From Pseudoneurospora amorphoporcata (Eukaryota > Ascomycota > Sordariomycetes > Sordariales > Sordariaceae): a stretch of DNA of 64,000 bases. Position numbers and translations under genes: made by a program. The stretch lies in NCBI GenBank assembly GCA_033297205.1, contig MU859213.1, positions 1 to 64,000 on the forward strand, in the 5' to 3' direction. Below are positions 53,208 through 64,000 of the stretch, piece after piece (position 1 is the stretch's first letter; each line of letters starts with the position of its first letter). The notes beneath the pieces were generated by a model. The model was not told the DNA's origin, made no database searches, and saw nothing but the letters and a program-made list of their open reading frames with translations.

Positions 53208-53986
53208 GACGTCGGGAATGAGTGAGAGGTTTGGAGGGCTCTGGATTGATGCAGCGCGGTCGATATGTGCCTTGATGCGGTAGCCAGCCGTCAATGAGAG
53301 GACTGAAGTGGTGATGCTGGTGTCGTAGTCGTCACAGGAACAAGGCCGTTCACCATAAGACTGTCGGAATTTGCTTCTGGAAGTCGAGTAATGAACCGAA
53401 GATGGTTTGTTCAGGTCAAGTCGGTGAGCTGTCTCTGAGAGGTGTTTACTGGAGTAGAGAAGAAGAAGAAGAAGTCGCGGGATTTTCGGCTGAAATGTCG
53501 AGATTTTCTGGTGTAACCTGGTTGATTGATTCTGCGTGTGTAACTGTGTAACTGGGCTGGGCTGCTCTAGAGGTCTGGGGGGTGCTTGGGTATCCCGGAG
53601 GCCGGAATTCCCAAGACCTTACAGGTGGTACGGTGGCTGGGGATCTGGTAGTTGGCCATATTTCGGCGGCTGTTGATCCGCACCTTATAATTTAATATAC
53701 CATCTTACTTACAGACTTCTCTTAGCTTTTTACAGGAAATCCACCAGTGCAGGCCCGGTGGTGGCGGTGCATTTTATCTGTATCACAGGGGTTGTACACC
53801 TACTATATCTACACGACCATTCATGCCTACACTACACGACCAAAATTGATAGAGGTAACAATTAGCAGATAGATAGATACATCAAAACAATCCCAGACAA
53901 TCCCAAACAATCCCAAAAAGAGATACAGCCACACACATAATACCTCTACACCTCTTAAAAATGATCACCGCCCAACCCAACCCAAC
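53208..53986. other. Intergenic stretch upstream of the HET gene
   Basis: No gene. A GAAGAAGAAGAAG run lies at about 53458-53474 and ACAATCCCA is repeated three times at about 53888-53915. Confidence 0.6.
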
Positions 53987-56900
53987 TCAAAAGGCACTAA
54001 CAATAACAGAATCCCTCGCCCGCGCGGTGGCGGCGCTTGTCGGCATCGGACACAAGGGAATCCTCCCCGCCGCTGAACCGCCCTTGGGTACCAACCACTT
54101 GATCGCCATCCTCCCGTGAGTCCCCTCCTCCTTTTTCTCACCCTCCCCCTCCTTCCCCTCCTCAGGCACCAACTCCAACCTCCCCCTCAACAACTTGACC
54201 CCCTCATTGTACCTCTTAACCTTCATCTTCGCCTCGCTGTTACTCGGCCCATCCTTATCCTGTTCCTCCACCTCTTTCAAAACCATCAGCTCCCTCAAAT
54301 ACTCCACCACTGTCTTCCCTTCCTTGTTTCTCACGTTGATATCCACCCCCCTACTCAACGGCTTAATCAAATGACCAAGCGACTTGAGCATTTTCCTATC
54401 AGCATCGGCGACCAGACCCTTCAAGAGCATGGACAAGGCCGTGTCGTAGCTTCGGTTTAGTAAAGTCGGGTCGGCGCCGGATTCCATCAGCGCGCGGACC
54501 ATGTCGCTGCGGACCTTTGCCTCGTCCTGTTGGTTGCTGATGGGCCATTTCTCCTTGACGGCCGGGTCGAGGTTGACGGCTTGATGGAGGTAGGGGTTAA
54601 AAGGCGCGTGGGGGTTGCCGCGGATGGGCTGCTTGGTGAGCATGTACTTAACTACCTTGACGTGGCCGTAGCGGATGGCGGTGTAGAGTGGGGGCATGTA
54701 CGTGGAGGGAGTGGCGGTGCTGTCGAATACTGAGGCGGGAGTGGAGGTGCCGGATCCGGATTCACATGATTTTTGGGCCGGTTGGAAAGGGGGGGGCCGG
54801 TGGAGGTCGGCGCCGGCGTTGATGAGATGGGCGATCATGGGTTCTGAGAAGGATAGCCGTCGGGGATTGCGGAGGATCTGCAGAAGGGCTTCTTCGAGCA
54901 CGGCCTTGTCCCGAAGAACGGATGGGTCGCTGTCGTGGACGGTGATGTTGACAGCCTCTATCAGCACCCGTTGCATGTCATTGTCGATGCTTTTTCTGAT
55001 CAGTCGTATCTTTTCTTCGAGCGTCAGGTTCATGCGGTGGAGGCCACGCTTGACAAGCTTATCGGCTGCCGTGAGGAATGGAATGTTGTTGTCGGCGCCT
55101 TTCCTGATCAGGTCGAATAAAAGAGTCTTGTCCGAGGTGAGGTAATGAGAGCTGTCGATGTCAAGAAGCAAGTCATATGAACAGGTGGATTCAGAACTGA
55201 TATAAGGGGTCGTGTAGAGCCTGGTGGACGGGGTCTCGGCCATCATCAAATAGTATTTTCGGAACTCCCTAGCGCTCAAATGTGAGCCGATGGTGGGACC
55301 GTGGAATTGGACCAGGAGATCCGCAGCGCGGCCGTAATCCCATTTGAGAGCGTTCTTCATGACGGGGTTGTGGTCCTTGTCGCGGATGCATGGGTCAATA
55401 CCAGCGTCGAACAGCAAACGGACGATGCTGCAGAGGGCTTCGGTTGCCGTTCCTAGTTCGTAAGCTCTTCTGGGCCGAAAGACAAAATGTAACGCGGTAC
55501 GCCCCTGTGAATCCCGATGGTTAACAGGAACGCCAGCCTCCAGAAGCAAGCGCACAATCTCGGGTGCTTTGTCTGGCCGGGTGCTCGACGGGAAGCACTC
55601 GGCGAACGTGGTCCAGGGCTCCTCGCCAAGTGGATGATGGAGTGCGGCCATCAAGGCATTTCGACCATTTTTGTCTTGGACAAGCGGATTGGCCCCAGCT
55701 TTCAACAAGGCTCTGACAGCTGAGGTGACGTGAAACTGGGCAGCCATGAACAGAGGCGTCTCGCCGTTGCCGTCGTCCCAGGTTTGGTCAATGGGCGTCC
55801 CCGCAAGCAGAAGCCTTTTGATCAGAGCTACACGTTCCAAAGCTGTCGGCTCCTCGTTTCTAGGCAGCCTTAAACCTGTCGACCGTGGCGGGTGGGAGTA
55901 GTAACCATCATCATCCTTTGGTCGGGGGGAGGTACAGCATACGTGAAGGAGCGGGATCCTCTTGATGCCATGGCCGACCTCCTCGTCTTGGTCGTCCGCT
56001 TCGTCCAGACGGTGCCGTCTGCCGAATGTCAGCTGGTTGAACTCGAGTTGCTGCTTGACATCTGCGCCCAACTCGATGAGCTTCATGGCGCGGTCGTAGT
56101 GGCCGAGATAGCAAGCTTCGCCAAGGACTGTCGTCTTGGCCTTGAATTCCCACAGGTCCACCTCAAACTCCTTGTCGATGTTGGCGCCCTTCTCAATCAG
56201 GTAGGGGACTACCGTGTCCCAATGACCCTTGGCACAGGCAAAGTAGAGAGGCGTCAAGCCCATGTCGTCTTCGACATCGACCGTGGGCCAGGTGGCCTTG
56301 CCTGCTTCGACAATGTACTTTAGCATTTCCAGGTTTCCTATCGAGGCAGCCTGGTGGAGGACGGTGAAACCCAGATGGCCCTTGGGGATGTTGGTCAAGG
56401 CACCGCGCTCAATAAGAAACTTGGCGGTGTCGAAGCGGGAGAAACACATTGCGAGGTGGATAGCAGGCCAATAGGAAGCTTCCAAGTTCTCGCGCAGCGT
56501 GCCGGCAGCCTCGAGCTCGCGAGTCTCCCATAACGAAAGGGGTGGCCGGCAGGAGCAGTACCACTCTGCCTCCAGATGTATGTTGGCGCCATGCTCCAGC
56601 AGCTTTTCGATGACGGCGTTATGGCCCTCTTTGGCAGCAATATGTATGGGGGCACAACGGCGCGTGATTCCCCTTGAGCGTATATTGGTTACCCACTCCT
56701 CCACCTCGCTGTCTTCATCCATGAGATCATCATCGTCCTCATGGTCGTCTTCATCGTCGTCGTCATTAAACGGGTTGTGGTTGTGGTTGGCAACGGCTTG
56801 AAACAGGTTGCCCAGAAAAGCGCCAACCAATCCTCCGCCCGCGGGAGGGGGGAAGGGCAAGGGAGCATCAGGCTCCGAAAGAGGTTCCGTGTCGGAACCA

Positions 56901-57439
56901 TCGTGATCTTCCTCGTCGTCGGGGTTTTCGTTGTCAAAGATGCCGAGAAGGGGGTTTGTTGCACCGGGGCCGACCAAGGGAGGCGGGTTGGGGCGGATAT
57001 CCCAAGGGGAGCGCATGGTACCTATTATATCGTGAAGGTCGCGGTAGAGCTCGGATGTAGCAGGGTTCCCGTAGTTGGCGTTGGGGGTAGCGAACCAGTC
57101 CCAATCGTCCGAGTTCTGATTGGGGGCGGCGGCGCGTTCGAGGATGCAGACGAGTTCCCAGGCCTTGCGGGAGAGAACGAACTCGAAGAGGTAGTCTGGT
57201 TTGGCGCCGGCGCAAATGGCCTTGTCTGCCGTAGACGGGACTCCATGACGGGTAGCCCAGAGAAGAGGTTGAGGGTCAATGCCGGGTTTGACTGCCTGGG
57301 TATACAGGATGTTGTTGATGATGCAGTAGAGACGCTGGTTTGTCCGGGCCAGGGCCGAGAGATGGCATGGTCGGGGGAGATGGCCGGCGATGAGGTAGAT
57401 CAGCTCGGTCGGCAGATCAGGGAGGCGTGGGGGTGCCAT
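53987..57439 (-). CDS. F-box protein with ankyrin repeats
   Basis: A single exon of 1150 residues. ATG 57439 is the first in-frame ATG (the open frame before it starts without one). An F-box occupies residues about 5-45: LPDLPTELIYLIAGHLPRP then LARTNQRLYCIINNILY. Ankyrin repeats follow in two blocks, for example CAPIHIAAKEGHNAVIEKLL, FTVLHQAASIGNLEMLKYIV, LTPLYFACAKGHWDTVVPYL, ETPLFMAAQFHVTSAVRALL, RTALHFVFRP and PPLYTAIRYGHVKVVKYML. An Asp/Glu-rich acidic linker lies near residues 235-250. F-box proteins join substrates to the SCF ubiquitin ligase through Skp1, and the ankyrins would bind the substrate. Neighbouring HET genes make a non-self role conceivable but not shown. Confidence 0.9.
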   Translation of the reverse strand: MAPPRLPDLPTELIYLIAGHLPRPCHLSALARTNQRLYCIINNILYTQAVKPGIDPQPLLWATRHGVPSTADKAICAGAKPDYLFEFVLSRKAWELVCILERAAAPNQNSDDWDWFATPNANYGNPATSELYRDLHDIIGTMRSPWDIRPNPPPLVGPGATNPLLGIFDNENPDDEEDHDGSDTEPLSEPDAPLPFPPPAGGGLVGAFLGNLFQAVANHNHNPFNDDDDEDDHEDDDDLMDEDSEVEEWVTNIRSRGITRRCAPIHIAAKEGHNAVIEKLLEHGANIHLEAEWYCSCRPPLSLWETRELEAAGTLRENLEASYWPAIHLAMCFSRFDTAKFLIERGALTNIPKGHLGFTVLHQAASIGNLEMLKYIVEAGKATWPTVDVEDDMGLTPLYFACAKGHWDTVVPYLIEKGANIDKEFEVDLWEFKAKTTVLGEACYLGHYDRAMKLIELGADVKQQLEFNQLTFGRRHRLDEADDQDEEVGHGIKRIPLLHVCCTSPRPKDDDGYYSHPPRSTGLRLPRNEEPTALERVALIKRLLLAGTPIDQTWDDGNGETPLFMAAQFHVTSAVRALLKAGANPLVQDKNGRNALMAALHHPLGEEPWTTFAECFPSSTRPDKAPEIVRLLLEAGVPVNHRDSQGRTALHFVFRPRRAYELGTATEALCSIVRLLFDAGIDPCIRDKDHNPVMKNALKWDYGRAADLLVQFHGPTIGSHLSAREFRKYYLMMAETPSTRLYTTPYISSESTCSYDLLLDIDSSHYLTSDKTLLFDLIRKGADNNIPFLTAADKLVKRGLHRMNLTLEEKIRLIRKSIDNDMQRVLIEAVNITVHDSDPSVLRDKAVLEEALLQILRNPRRLSFSEPMIAHLINAGADLHRPPPFQPAQKSCESGSGTSTPASVFDSTATPSTYMPPLYTAIRYGHVKVVKYMLTKQPIRGNPHAPFNPYLHQAVNLDPAVKEKWPISNQQDEAKVRSDMVRALMESGADPTLLNRSYDTALSMLLKGLVADADRKMLKSLGHLIKPLSRGVDINVRNKEGKTVVEYLRELMVLKEVEEQDKDGPSNSEAKMKVKRYNEGVKLLRGRLELVPEEGKEGEGEKKEEGTHGRMAIKWLVPKGGSAAGRIPLCPMPTSAATARARDSVIVSAF

Positions 57440-57880
57440 GGCGGTCGGGTGTTTTGGGATGTGTTGATCCGATGTCGAGGAGGAGAGACGAGACCCCGAA
57501 GGAGAAGATGAAAAAGTCGAGAAGCTGGTCGAGCAAACGGATGGAAAATAATTGTACACGGTGCTGTAGACAGTGTAAGTAGGTGTGCAGCTAAGGTAGC
57601 TGTATCAGCAATGCGGTGGTCACCAATGCCCGGGGCACTAATGTCCGAGGGGATGGGAGGCAACTTGAAGTACCTTTCAACCAAGCTCCCGCTCAACTGC
57701 CGGCGGGCACAAGGGCACTAGTACTTTGGACTGGCCCCGTCAAATGGCGTAACTAGTGGTAGGTAGGTATGGCCCAAGGCTGTCGGTCTGCTTTGATCAG
57801 AACTGGAATCGATGCAGGTACGGGCAGATATGGGCATTGGATCGGAACAAGTCACGAGATTGTCGCAGAAGATGGAATCC

Positions 57881-57915
<35 letters not shown>

Positions 57916-58356
57916 CAATCGGGCAAGTCGCTGAATAGGTCGACCTTGGGCAGTTAGGATTGTAAGTTCAGGCAATGGTTACGCGACGCGGGGTCCAAGG
58001 ACACGCTAAACTCCGACAGCTGTGCGAGCTCACGTGCGGAATCACGCAGCGTCAATCGCGTTACGTAAAATGGCAGCATATTGTTAGTGCATGGGAGCCC
58101 AAAGGCCGAGACGTCATCATTTTCAATCAAAACACAAACGGGCACATTCTGTTCGACGACAACGGCGAGATAAGTCAAGCGCGGCAATGGCAATCCCAGC
58201 TCAAATGCTGAAAACCCACGATTCATTATTACTACGGACCGCATATCTCTTTCCATCTCCTTCCCGCCTTCCTTTCCCCCTAGTGCTACAAGATGTGTTA
58301 GCGCCATCATACATACTACTTGACCACTTCACGCATTGGTAGGTAGTTAGTCACCT
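57440..58356. other. Intergenic stretch
   Basis: No gene is recognised. A GA-repeat runs from about 57885 to 57914, and TAGGTAGGTA lies at about 57756. Confidence 0.6.
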
Positions 58357-58593
58357 CTACGCAAAGGTCGAGCCCGAGCGAGATTCACGGAGCTGGCCCA
58401 CGATCCGGTTCAACTTCTCCTTGATGGTTTCCATGGATGTGCCCTTGTGGCAAGGATTAAAAGGCTGGATGGGACAATCCACAAAATCGGCTATCCTTTG
58501 TTGTCCAAGTTTCTTTTGCTCGTCTTTCCTCGCTTTCTTGGCCAAATGAGCCGCTGAAGCCGGCGGCGAGGAATTGGACTCGGAGGGAAACAT
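58357..58593 (-). CDS. Small hypothetical protein, 78 residues
   Basis: The frame from ATG 58593 to 58357 encodes a polar, Lys/Glu-rich helix-forming protein: AAHLAKKARKDEQKKLGQQR then a short Cys/Pro block (DCPIQPFNPCHKG) and a second helix (METIKEKLNRIVGQLRESRS). The composition is protein-like and codons show no breaks. There is no known domain, signal peptide or membrane segment. It may be a small nuclear or cytosolic protein. An upstream exon is possible. It stands alone between the F-box/ankyrin gene and a gene-free stretch. Confidence 0.4.
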   Translation of the reverse strand: MFPSESNSSPPASAAHLAKKARKDEQKKLGQQRIADFVDCPIQPFNPCHKGTSMETIKEKLNRIVGQLRESRSGSTFA

Positions 58594-60345
58594 TGGAGGC
58601 TGAATGGAGTGTAGAATGACTTAAAAGGTGTGTCGGACGTTGTGTTTGTATATGCGTTGAGGTCATCTCATGGGACCGGAAGAGACGAGTGTGCTGGATG
58701 ACCATGTTGACATCCCCTCTTGAACCACAGAGTCTGGATATGGCATCCTTATACCAGCATTTCAGTTGTCAACACCACCATATCGATCGAGGAGCTCCTC
58801 GCGACTTGGTGGTCGGGCTAGGAAAAGCAGGCAACGCTACCTAATCGGAGTACCGATCGCCCCGTTTCTCATGACTGGACACCGGCCGGAGCCCGAGGAC
58901 CAAAGCATCTCAAGCCAGGAAACCTCACCCCAAGTCTCGAACCCATCCGCCACGGTGCTCGGTGTGCAGCATCATCACAAGGCAGCATACGTATGGCGGC
59001 CACCTCTCGTGGTGTTGTATTTTCCCAAGCCCCCCGCAATAACCGACAAAAGTCCATCTCACCACTACCCATTCGGCGCTTGTTGGAAATCAAGTGAGAA
59101 TAGCTTCAAGAAAGCCAAGGTCTCTCGCATCACGACCAATGGCGTGCTCATACTCGAGGGCTGCGATCCGTTCGTGCAACGTCTTGCTCCTCATTTCCCA
59201 CTGGCAAGCCACCTAACCCGGGCCTTGAGCCCTTTCGTTTAGACTAGTAACAAGACAGCGTCCTAGTCTTGGATGTCATGGCCATATGCTGTACGACATT
59301 CAACGGTTGTTTCTTGTCATGTCTTTGGTTAATTAAGGATAAGGCTGCGATGTAAGTATGACCAGTGAGGAAGACAAATGGGCTCACTCGGCCACTTTAG
59401 CTCTGACCGCTTTCGTATGATTTGGCCGGCCGGTACGAATAGGAAGCAACACCTCAGCAGGTGGTGAATCCTCAGCTGAAGAAGCTTGACATTTTCAACC
59501 CTTCCAGAAGGTCTTGGCCTTTGACCGCGATAAACAATGAACAGTGAAGCGAACACGGATCAATCGGCAATGCGCCCGGCCAATGGGAATAGCGAACTAG
59601 AGCCTTTCACTAGGTTGTGGTGGACTGGATTCGAATGGGCCTGATGGACGGGATGGATGCCAGCCAAGGCACACTGGAAGGAATGTACAACCGAAGCGTA
59701 CCACGTGGCACCACTCCCGAAATCGCCGGGTGATTGACCCCACACCTCCGTACAATATGTGGGGACCGGAATCGGACACGGCCGAGTCTTGGTGGGTCAA
59801 GTGGGCCGTATAACGCCGGATGTCAGGCAGGTGCAACCCGACGCAGGTGCACAGGTTCCATACTGGCCTCAGAGTCAGGGGCACATGTCGGGACCGACGA
59901 ACACGCACCAGATCCGAGGCTCCTTCCACGCCGGCGCCATGAACCCATTCTAGAAATTGCGATACACTTCTTGTATAGAAGGTCAAGGAACTGCTCTCAC
60001 TCACGGCAAGAAGGAACATGCCATCCCCAAGATGGCCGACAAGAACGCAATTGACCGCAAGTCCTCATATTTTTTTTTTTCAATCTGGGCTTTCCCCCGT
60101 CCTTGCCAGTTTGCGTGTCTTCTTTTCTTCTCCAGAATGAATCATCACACTTTTCACACAATCAATTGGTTCAGTTACTTGGCCATTTCTCTCAGCTACA
60201 TCACCCCTCCGGTATAGAATCCAGCCCACAGCGACTGGTGGTTTCCGTTGCCTCCTTGTTCACAACTTTGATGCAATCCACATTATCACAATCACCCGTC
60301 TTCTTCTTCATTAAAACAGCCCAACATACAAACCTTGCAAGCTGA
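58594..60345. other. Gene-free stretch
   Basis: Open frames here start without ATG or lack domain content. A CCCCACA/TGTGGGG hairpin (7-bp stem) lies at about 59739-59765. Confidence 0.5.
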
Positions 60346-61635
60346 GGGTTGAAGGAGAAAAGGATCCATAAAACCCTTCACTCAACCCAGGCTCCCAGGA
60401 TCATCGCCATCATCACCACCATCGTTGCCCTCAGCACCGTCTTTGTGCGGACGAGGATACTGGGCAAGTTGGATGTGCATGATTGTTTGATCGCTCTTGG
60501 AGCAGTGAGTTCTTCCTGTCAACATCTGTCAGTCAGCTAGCCGTAGCCTCAACAAATGCTAACCACTCCATTCCCCCAACCTCAGGGATGTGCATGGATC
60601 TGCGTCGGCAAAGAAGATAGCCCTCTAGAATACTTCGCCTTGGGCATTGGATCCGTCTCGGCAATCGTCTCCATCTACAAATCCGCTCGTCTGCCTTCTC
60701 TCGCTGGGACTGATTTCTCCTGGGATACCGCCGATTTGGTTATCTGGTCACTGTAAGCTTCCCTCTCGAGCCTTTCGGACCATCCCACACGTCCATGCCG
60801 GTCCTACTCCTACCCTTCCTACTTGCCTGGGTTAGAAGTGCCTCCGGACCCAAAGCGGGCGGGAGCTTCTAGCACAGACGAATACCCGTCCTACCACATC
60901 CTTCATCTTGACGTCCAACCCCCATACCACCTGTCCACCTTGCTAACCACCGACCCCAACAGCATCGAAGGCAGCACCATAATCGTCGCCTCCTGCATCC
61001 CCCTCCTCCAACCCCTCCTCGACGTCCTCATGGGCCGACGCACCCTCTGCAGCACTCCCGGGCAACCAGGCGGCTACAAGTCCAGTGGCTACGGCCGGCA
61101 CACGACACGAGACGGCTACCACAAGCAGCTGTCCAAGTCCGGCGACGTGGAACTTCAAGCTGGTTGCAGCACCAATAAGTCCAAGAACAATAGTATCTTG
61201 AGATCAAGAGTAGCCCACGGGCACCCAGACGAGGACCTACTAAGGACTGTCGTCGCACCGGCCGAGTCGGATACCTGCTCTGCTACTGGGGAGGGAGAGG
61301 ATGTGCTAGGCTATAGTTATACCTCTAATCCGAAGGCGGAGAGTCAGGAGAGTATTTTGGCTTTGAAGGGGCATGGCCAAGATGCCACAGTACATGTGCA
61401 AAAGGTTCCAAATGGGATTGATCAGTCGCGGTCCTCAGCTGGGACTGTGACGGGGGTGGTGATGAGTGGAAATGGGACAGGACCTGCTCCAACTCCGGCG
61501 AGAATGATTATGAGAATGCAAGAGGTTACGATGACGGTTGAGACGCATGGTGGTGGGTTTGATCATGGGCATGCACATGGCGGTGGGAACGGGGGTGATA
61601 TGCCTACTTATCCTGCTCGGGCGGCGAGGTGGTAG
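60346..61635 (+). pseudogene. SAT4/fungal rhodopsin-like membrane protein gene with the middle missing
   Basis: Exons join in phase: about 60349-60504, 60586-60752 and 60963-61635. The frame has no ATG at its start. Exon 1 gives a TM segment and LGKLDVHDCLIALGA, matching the N-terminal SAT4 pattern (usually ...DDWFILLAW). Exon 2 gives LEYFALGIGSVSAIVSIYKS and FSWDTADLVIWSL. Exon 3 starts IEGSTIIVASCIPLLQPLLD, the last TM of the family, followed by a long hydrophilic tail. A full SAT4-type domain (PF20684) has about 270 residues and seven TMs. Here TM2 to TM5 (about 130 residues) are absent from a 77-nt intron's place, and no start codon is evident. Internal deletion with otherwise clean splice sites is the simplest reading. 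The tail could still be expressed. Confidence 0.6.
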
Positions 61636-62065
61636 AAGAAGTAGAGGATGAGGAAAGAGTACCTACGCATACTGCTATAAGTCAGGCCACCAATCCGAAA
61701 TCACCTTGCAAGTATGAAGGCGTCGGTGAAGATGGTCAATGTGGTAGCAAGGTGCAATTCTAAGGAGCTCAGAAAGCCAGTGCTTGTTCAATAATTACCC
61801 CAGCCAGGGGAGAAACTGCTTATCTATTTCGACCAACAAATTATCGCGCCCAAGCCTAGGTACTCATGGACGGAAACAAGCCATATGCCTCCCAAAACGA
61901 ACGTTTCATAGCAGGTGCCAAATTGAGAACGAAGAATCAGTGTGTAAGCACGTGGGTTTGGGTCGTGGGAACGACTGTGCAGGGAAGGGAGTGGGAAAAG
62001 AGTGTGACAAGAAACGATGAAAGGATTCGAAGTGCAGTAGAAAAGATCGGCGGATAAAGTCGTCT
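61636..62065. other. Convergent intergenic stretch
   Basis: Nothing recognised. Confidence 0.5.
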
Positions 62066-62634
62066 TTATATGTGGTTAAAGGAGTACTCGTCGACGACTT
62101 GCGTGACGTCTTCGCCTTCATCCTCCATCCTGTCCAACTCGGCCTCCAGCAAGGCCATCAGTTGGTCGGAAACGTTATCCATGGCCTTTTTGAGTATCTG
62201 AAGGTAAAGCCGTTAGTGTCTGTTCGATACCATAGGACTTTATGGTGCAGTGATTGTGTAATTACTTCATCAAAAGATGGCTTCTTCACGTCATCCTGGG
62301 ACGCTCCGTCCCGGGGCGCAGAGTTATCAACGCCATTGTTTTGGAGTGCTACACTGCCCGTTTGAGCTGCCATCTCGTTGTGAAAGGGACAAGTTTGGTT
62401 GACGGGAGCGTGCCAGAGCAGTTCTCGCTCTGCCACGTCCCCTCTGGCAGGCTGGTGATAAGCGACGCCAGGGGTTCCGTATACCACATATAGGGGTACG
62501 TAAAGCCTCATCTTGGACGCGGTCTCCCACTGTGCCATCCTAAGCATATCGGCTTTTGTGTGCAGGGGCAAAGACGATGAATTAAGAGCTCGAAGGCAGG
62601 AGGCAGGAGGAGGAGTCCTATTGTGCTGGGTCAT
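62066..62634 (-). CDS. Small hypothetical acidic protein, two exons
   Basis: Exon 2 is 62197-62066 and exon 1 ends at 62266 (donor GTAATT, acceptor CAG), joining KKPSFDE to ILKKAMDNVSDQLMALLEAE. The start is uncertain. ATG 62634 gives 166 residues and ATG 62373 (MAAQTGSVALQ) gives 79. The short form is uniformly polar and acidic with a C-terminal amphipathic helix (LLEAELDRMEDEGEDVTQVV) and looks more natural. The extra N-terminal part of the long form reads like UTR. No family is recognised. Confidence 0.5.
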
Positions 62635-64000
62635 TGCTTATGAACTGTGGTGTTTGACTAAACGGAGTCTCAAAAAGAAGATAAAGAAGAGCAGACACTG
62701 TAAGGTAGAAAGGTGATGGAACGGAGAAACAAGGAGAATATTGATGTGAGGGAGTGCGTCTCCTATTAATAAATTGCGAAGCGCAAGGCGTCATACGCAC
62801 CATCTTAGACCATCATGATCGAAGCTTGTACAATTCCAGGCCACCAAGGGCACCAACCCGGATTCGGAGAAGTAAAGGCGAATTACACGGCTAAAGAGAT
62901 CCATGGTTCACGACCAGCCTTAGAGGAGTGTTACACTTCGGCAGGCGTAAGCCTAGCCGGTCTCAAGTCTATTAGCTAGAATCTGGCCTCCATACAGTAG
63001 ATTGGGACAGGATTGGGAGGCCATCTCTTTGCGAGGCCCTGATTCTATCCCTTAGAACTAAGCCGGGAAACTGTACGTATCATTTTTGCCAAGACATTTC
63101 TCTATTTTCAGTACTTGTACCACCTAAAGATTCGCCAAGAACACGCAAAAACCGCCCGGTCTCAGGTATCTGCGTAGCGAAGATGTACAGGTGGATAAAA
63201 TGTGACCAATCAACCAACAGTGACCACTTACATCACAGATAAACGTGGGTGGTAGACTTCTTGCAACGGGAAAGGGTGTCGGTGGGTCCTGGGCACAGGC
63301 CGTCTACCGCCCGCCCCACTCGTGCCCTAGCATTTCCTCCTCTCTCCCTTTCTAGATAGCCATCAATCCACCACCATATCTCGCGATCTGCTGTTGTTCG
63401 TGATCGCCTGCACGCTCTCACAAAGGGACCGTAAAGAAATGAAAAGAAAGAAAAGAAAAACAACTAGATGCCGCCAAGACAGCCCCACAGCGATTTGCTG
63501 TTGTGGTTACCTATTTCCCTTGTAAGACTGGAAGACTTTCCTTGACACGATCATTTTGTTCATAGTCTCTTGAGACAAGGCGGCCTTCGAGGTATCTACA
63601 CTGCACATCGACATCAGATTCCGGATGAATGCCTCCAGGTATGCTGTTATTCTACATCAAACATCTACCCGGTATGTCCTTTTACCGAGGCTTCACAGCC
63701 AAGCGCCGTCTGATTCACTCCCACGGGAGCTACCTCAAGCAGGAGGAACTGTTGCCTGTGTCTCTATGGCATGAATGTACCCGTAGAGTTGGAGGGTCGT
63801 AGCGCGCGAGAAGCCAGAACTGTTCGCGGGCAAGTGTGATTCCTGTCCTGTCGGGAGACATCCGGCAAAAGCTTCTCGATACAGGCATTGGGCTCTCTGT
63901 GTCATCATTCTTTTTCTCATGTGCTGAGAGGTAGGCGTTCTTCAGCAAGCCAGCGTACGCGATGTGTCTATGGCAATCACTTGGCGGCATTGGCTGGGCT
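62635..64000. other. Gene-free right edge
   Basis: I see no supported gene. Frames at 63233-63463 and 63730-63990 (minus strand) have no domain. A gene whose main part lies outside the window cannot be excluded. Confidence 0.45.

Noticed and set aside
58766..59242. Plus-strand frame of 158 codons
   Set aside because: It starts at TTG rather than ATG, has no domain and no splice context.

Overview
The window looks like nuclear DNA of a filamentous ascomycete of the Sordariales, close to Neurospora or Sordaria. The grounds are short introns with GTAAGT/GTATGT donors, an alpha-factor-type pheromone receptor with a long cytoplasmic tail, HET and STAND/NLR-type non-self recognition genes, a Ppo-family oxygenase, and duplicated DNA carrying C-to-T and G-to-A differences of the kind left by RIP (repeat-induced point mutation). 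The organism is inferred from gene content; no species could be checked.

Layout. Positions 1-5 kb are an accessory graveyard: the 3' end of an unknown gene, a DUF1993 relic, a STAND/NLR gene with kinesin-light-chain TPRs broken by two TAG codons, and a roughly 290-bp inverted-repeat pair with RIP-like divergence. From 5.5 to 25.3 kb the window is ordinary and gene-dense: tRNA-Glu, a two-exon mitochondrial membrane protein, RNase H1, indoleamine 2,3-dioxygenase, the ESCRT-I subunit Vps23, a 1126-aa disordered protein with a possible amber-readthrough tail, tRNA-Arg, a Nit1-type amidase and the receptor PRE-2. From 26 to 32.5 kb lies a second accessory stretch: a small secreted cysteine-rich protein gene dead at codon 2, a 421-bp MITE with direct repeats of 8 to 10 bp, a minisatellite holding an assembly gap, and a secreted-protein gene whose 3' half looks RIP-mutated.

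From 32.5 to 50 kb come an MFS sugar porter, a secreted tyrosinase, a HET relic, a coiled-coil protein, a DUF2235 hydrolase with a 15-nt microexon, and a 1132-aa fatty-acid dioxygenase whose P450 domain lacks the heme-thiolate cysteine. From 51 to 64 kb are a HET-domain protein, a 1150-aa F-box/ankyrin protein, two small hypothetical genes and an internally deleted SAT4/rhodopsin-like gene. There is no operon logic. Themes that recur are non-self recognition (STAND, HET twice, F-box/ankyrin), mating (PRE-2, Ppo oxylipins) and genome defence.

The most interesting pattern is a set of single in-frame TAG codons in otherwise readable frames. They fit either C-to-T mutation of CAG (RIP-like) or the UAG-to-UGG A-to-I mRNA editing known from Sordariomycete sexual tissue. 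All exon joins were made by eye from splice sites and phase.
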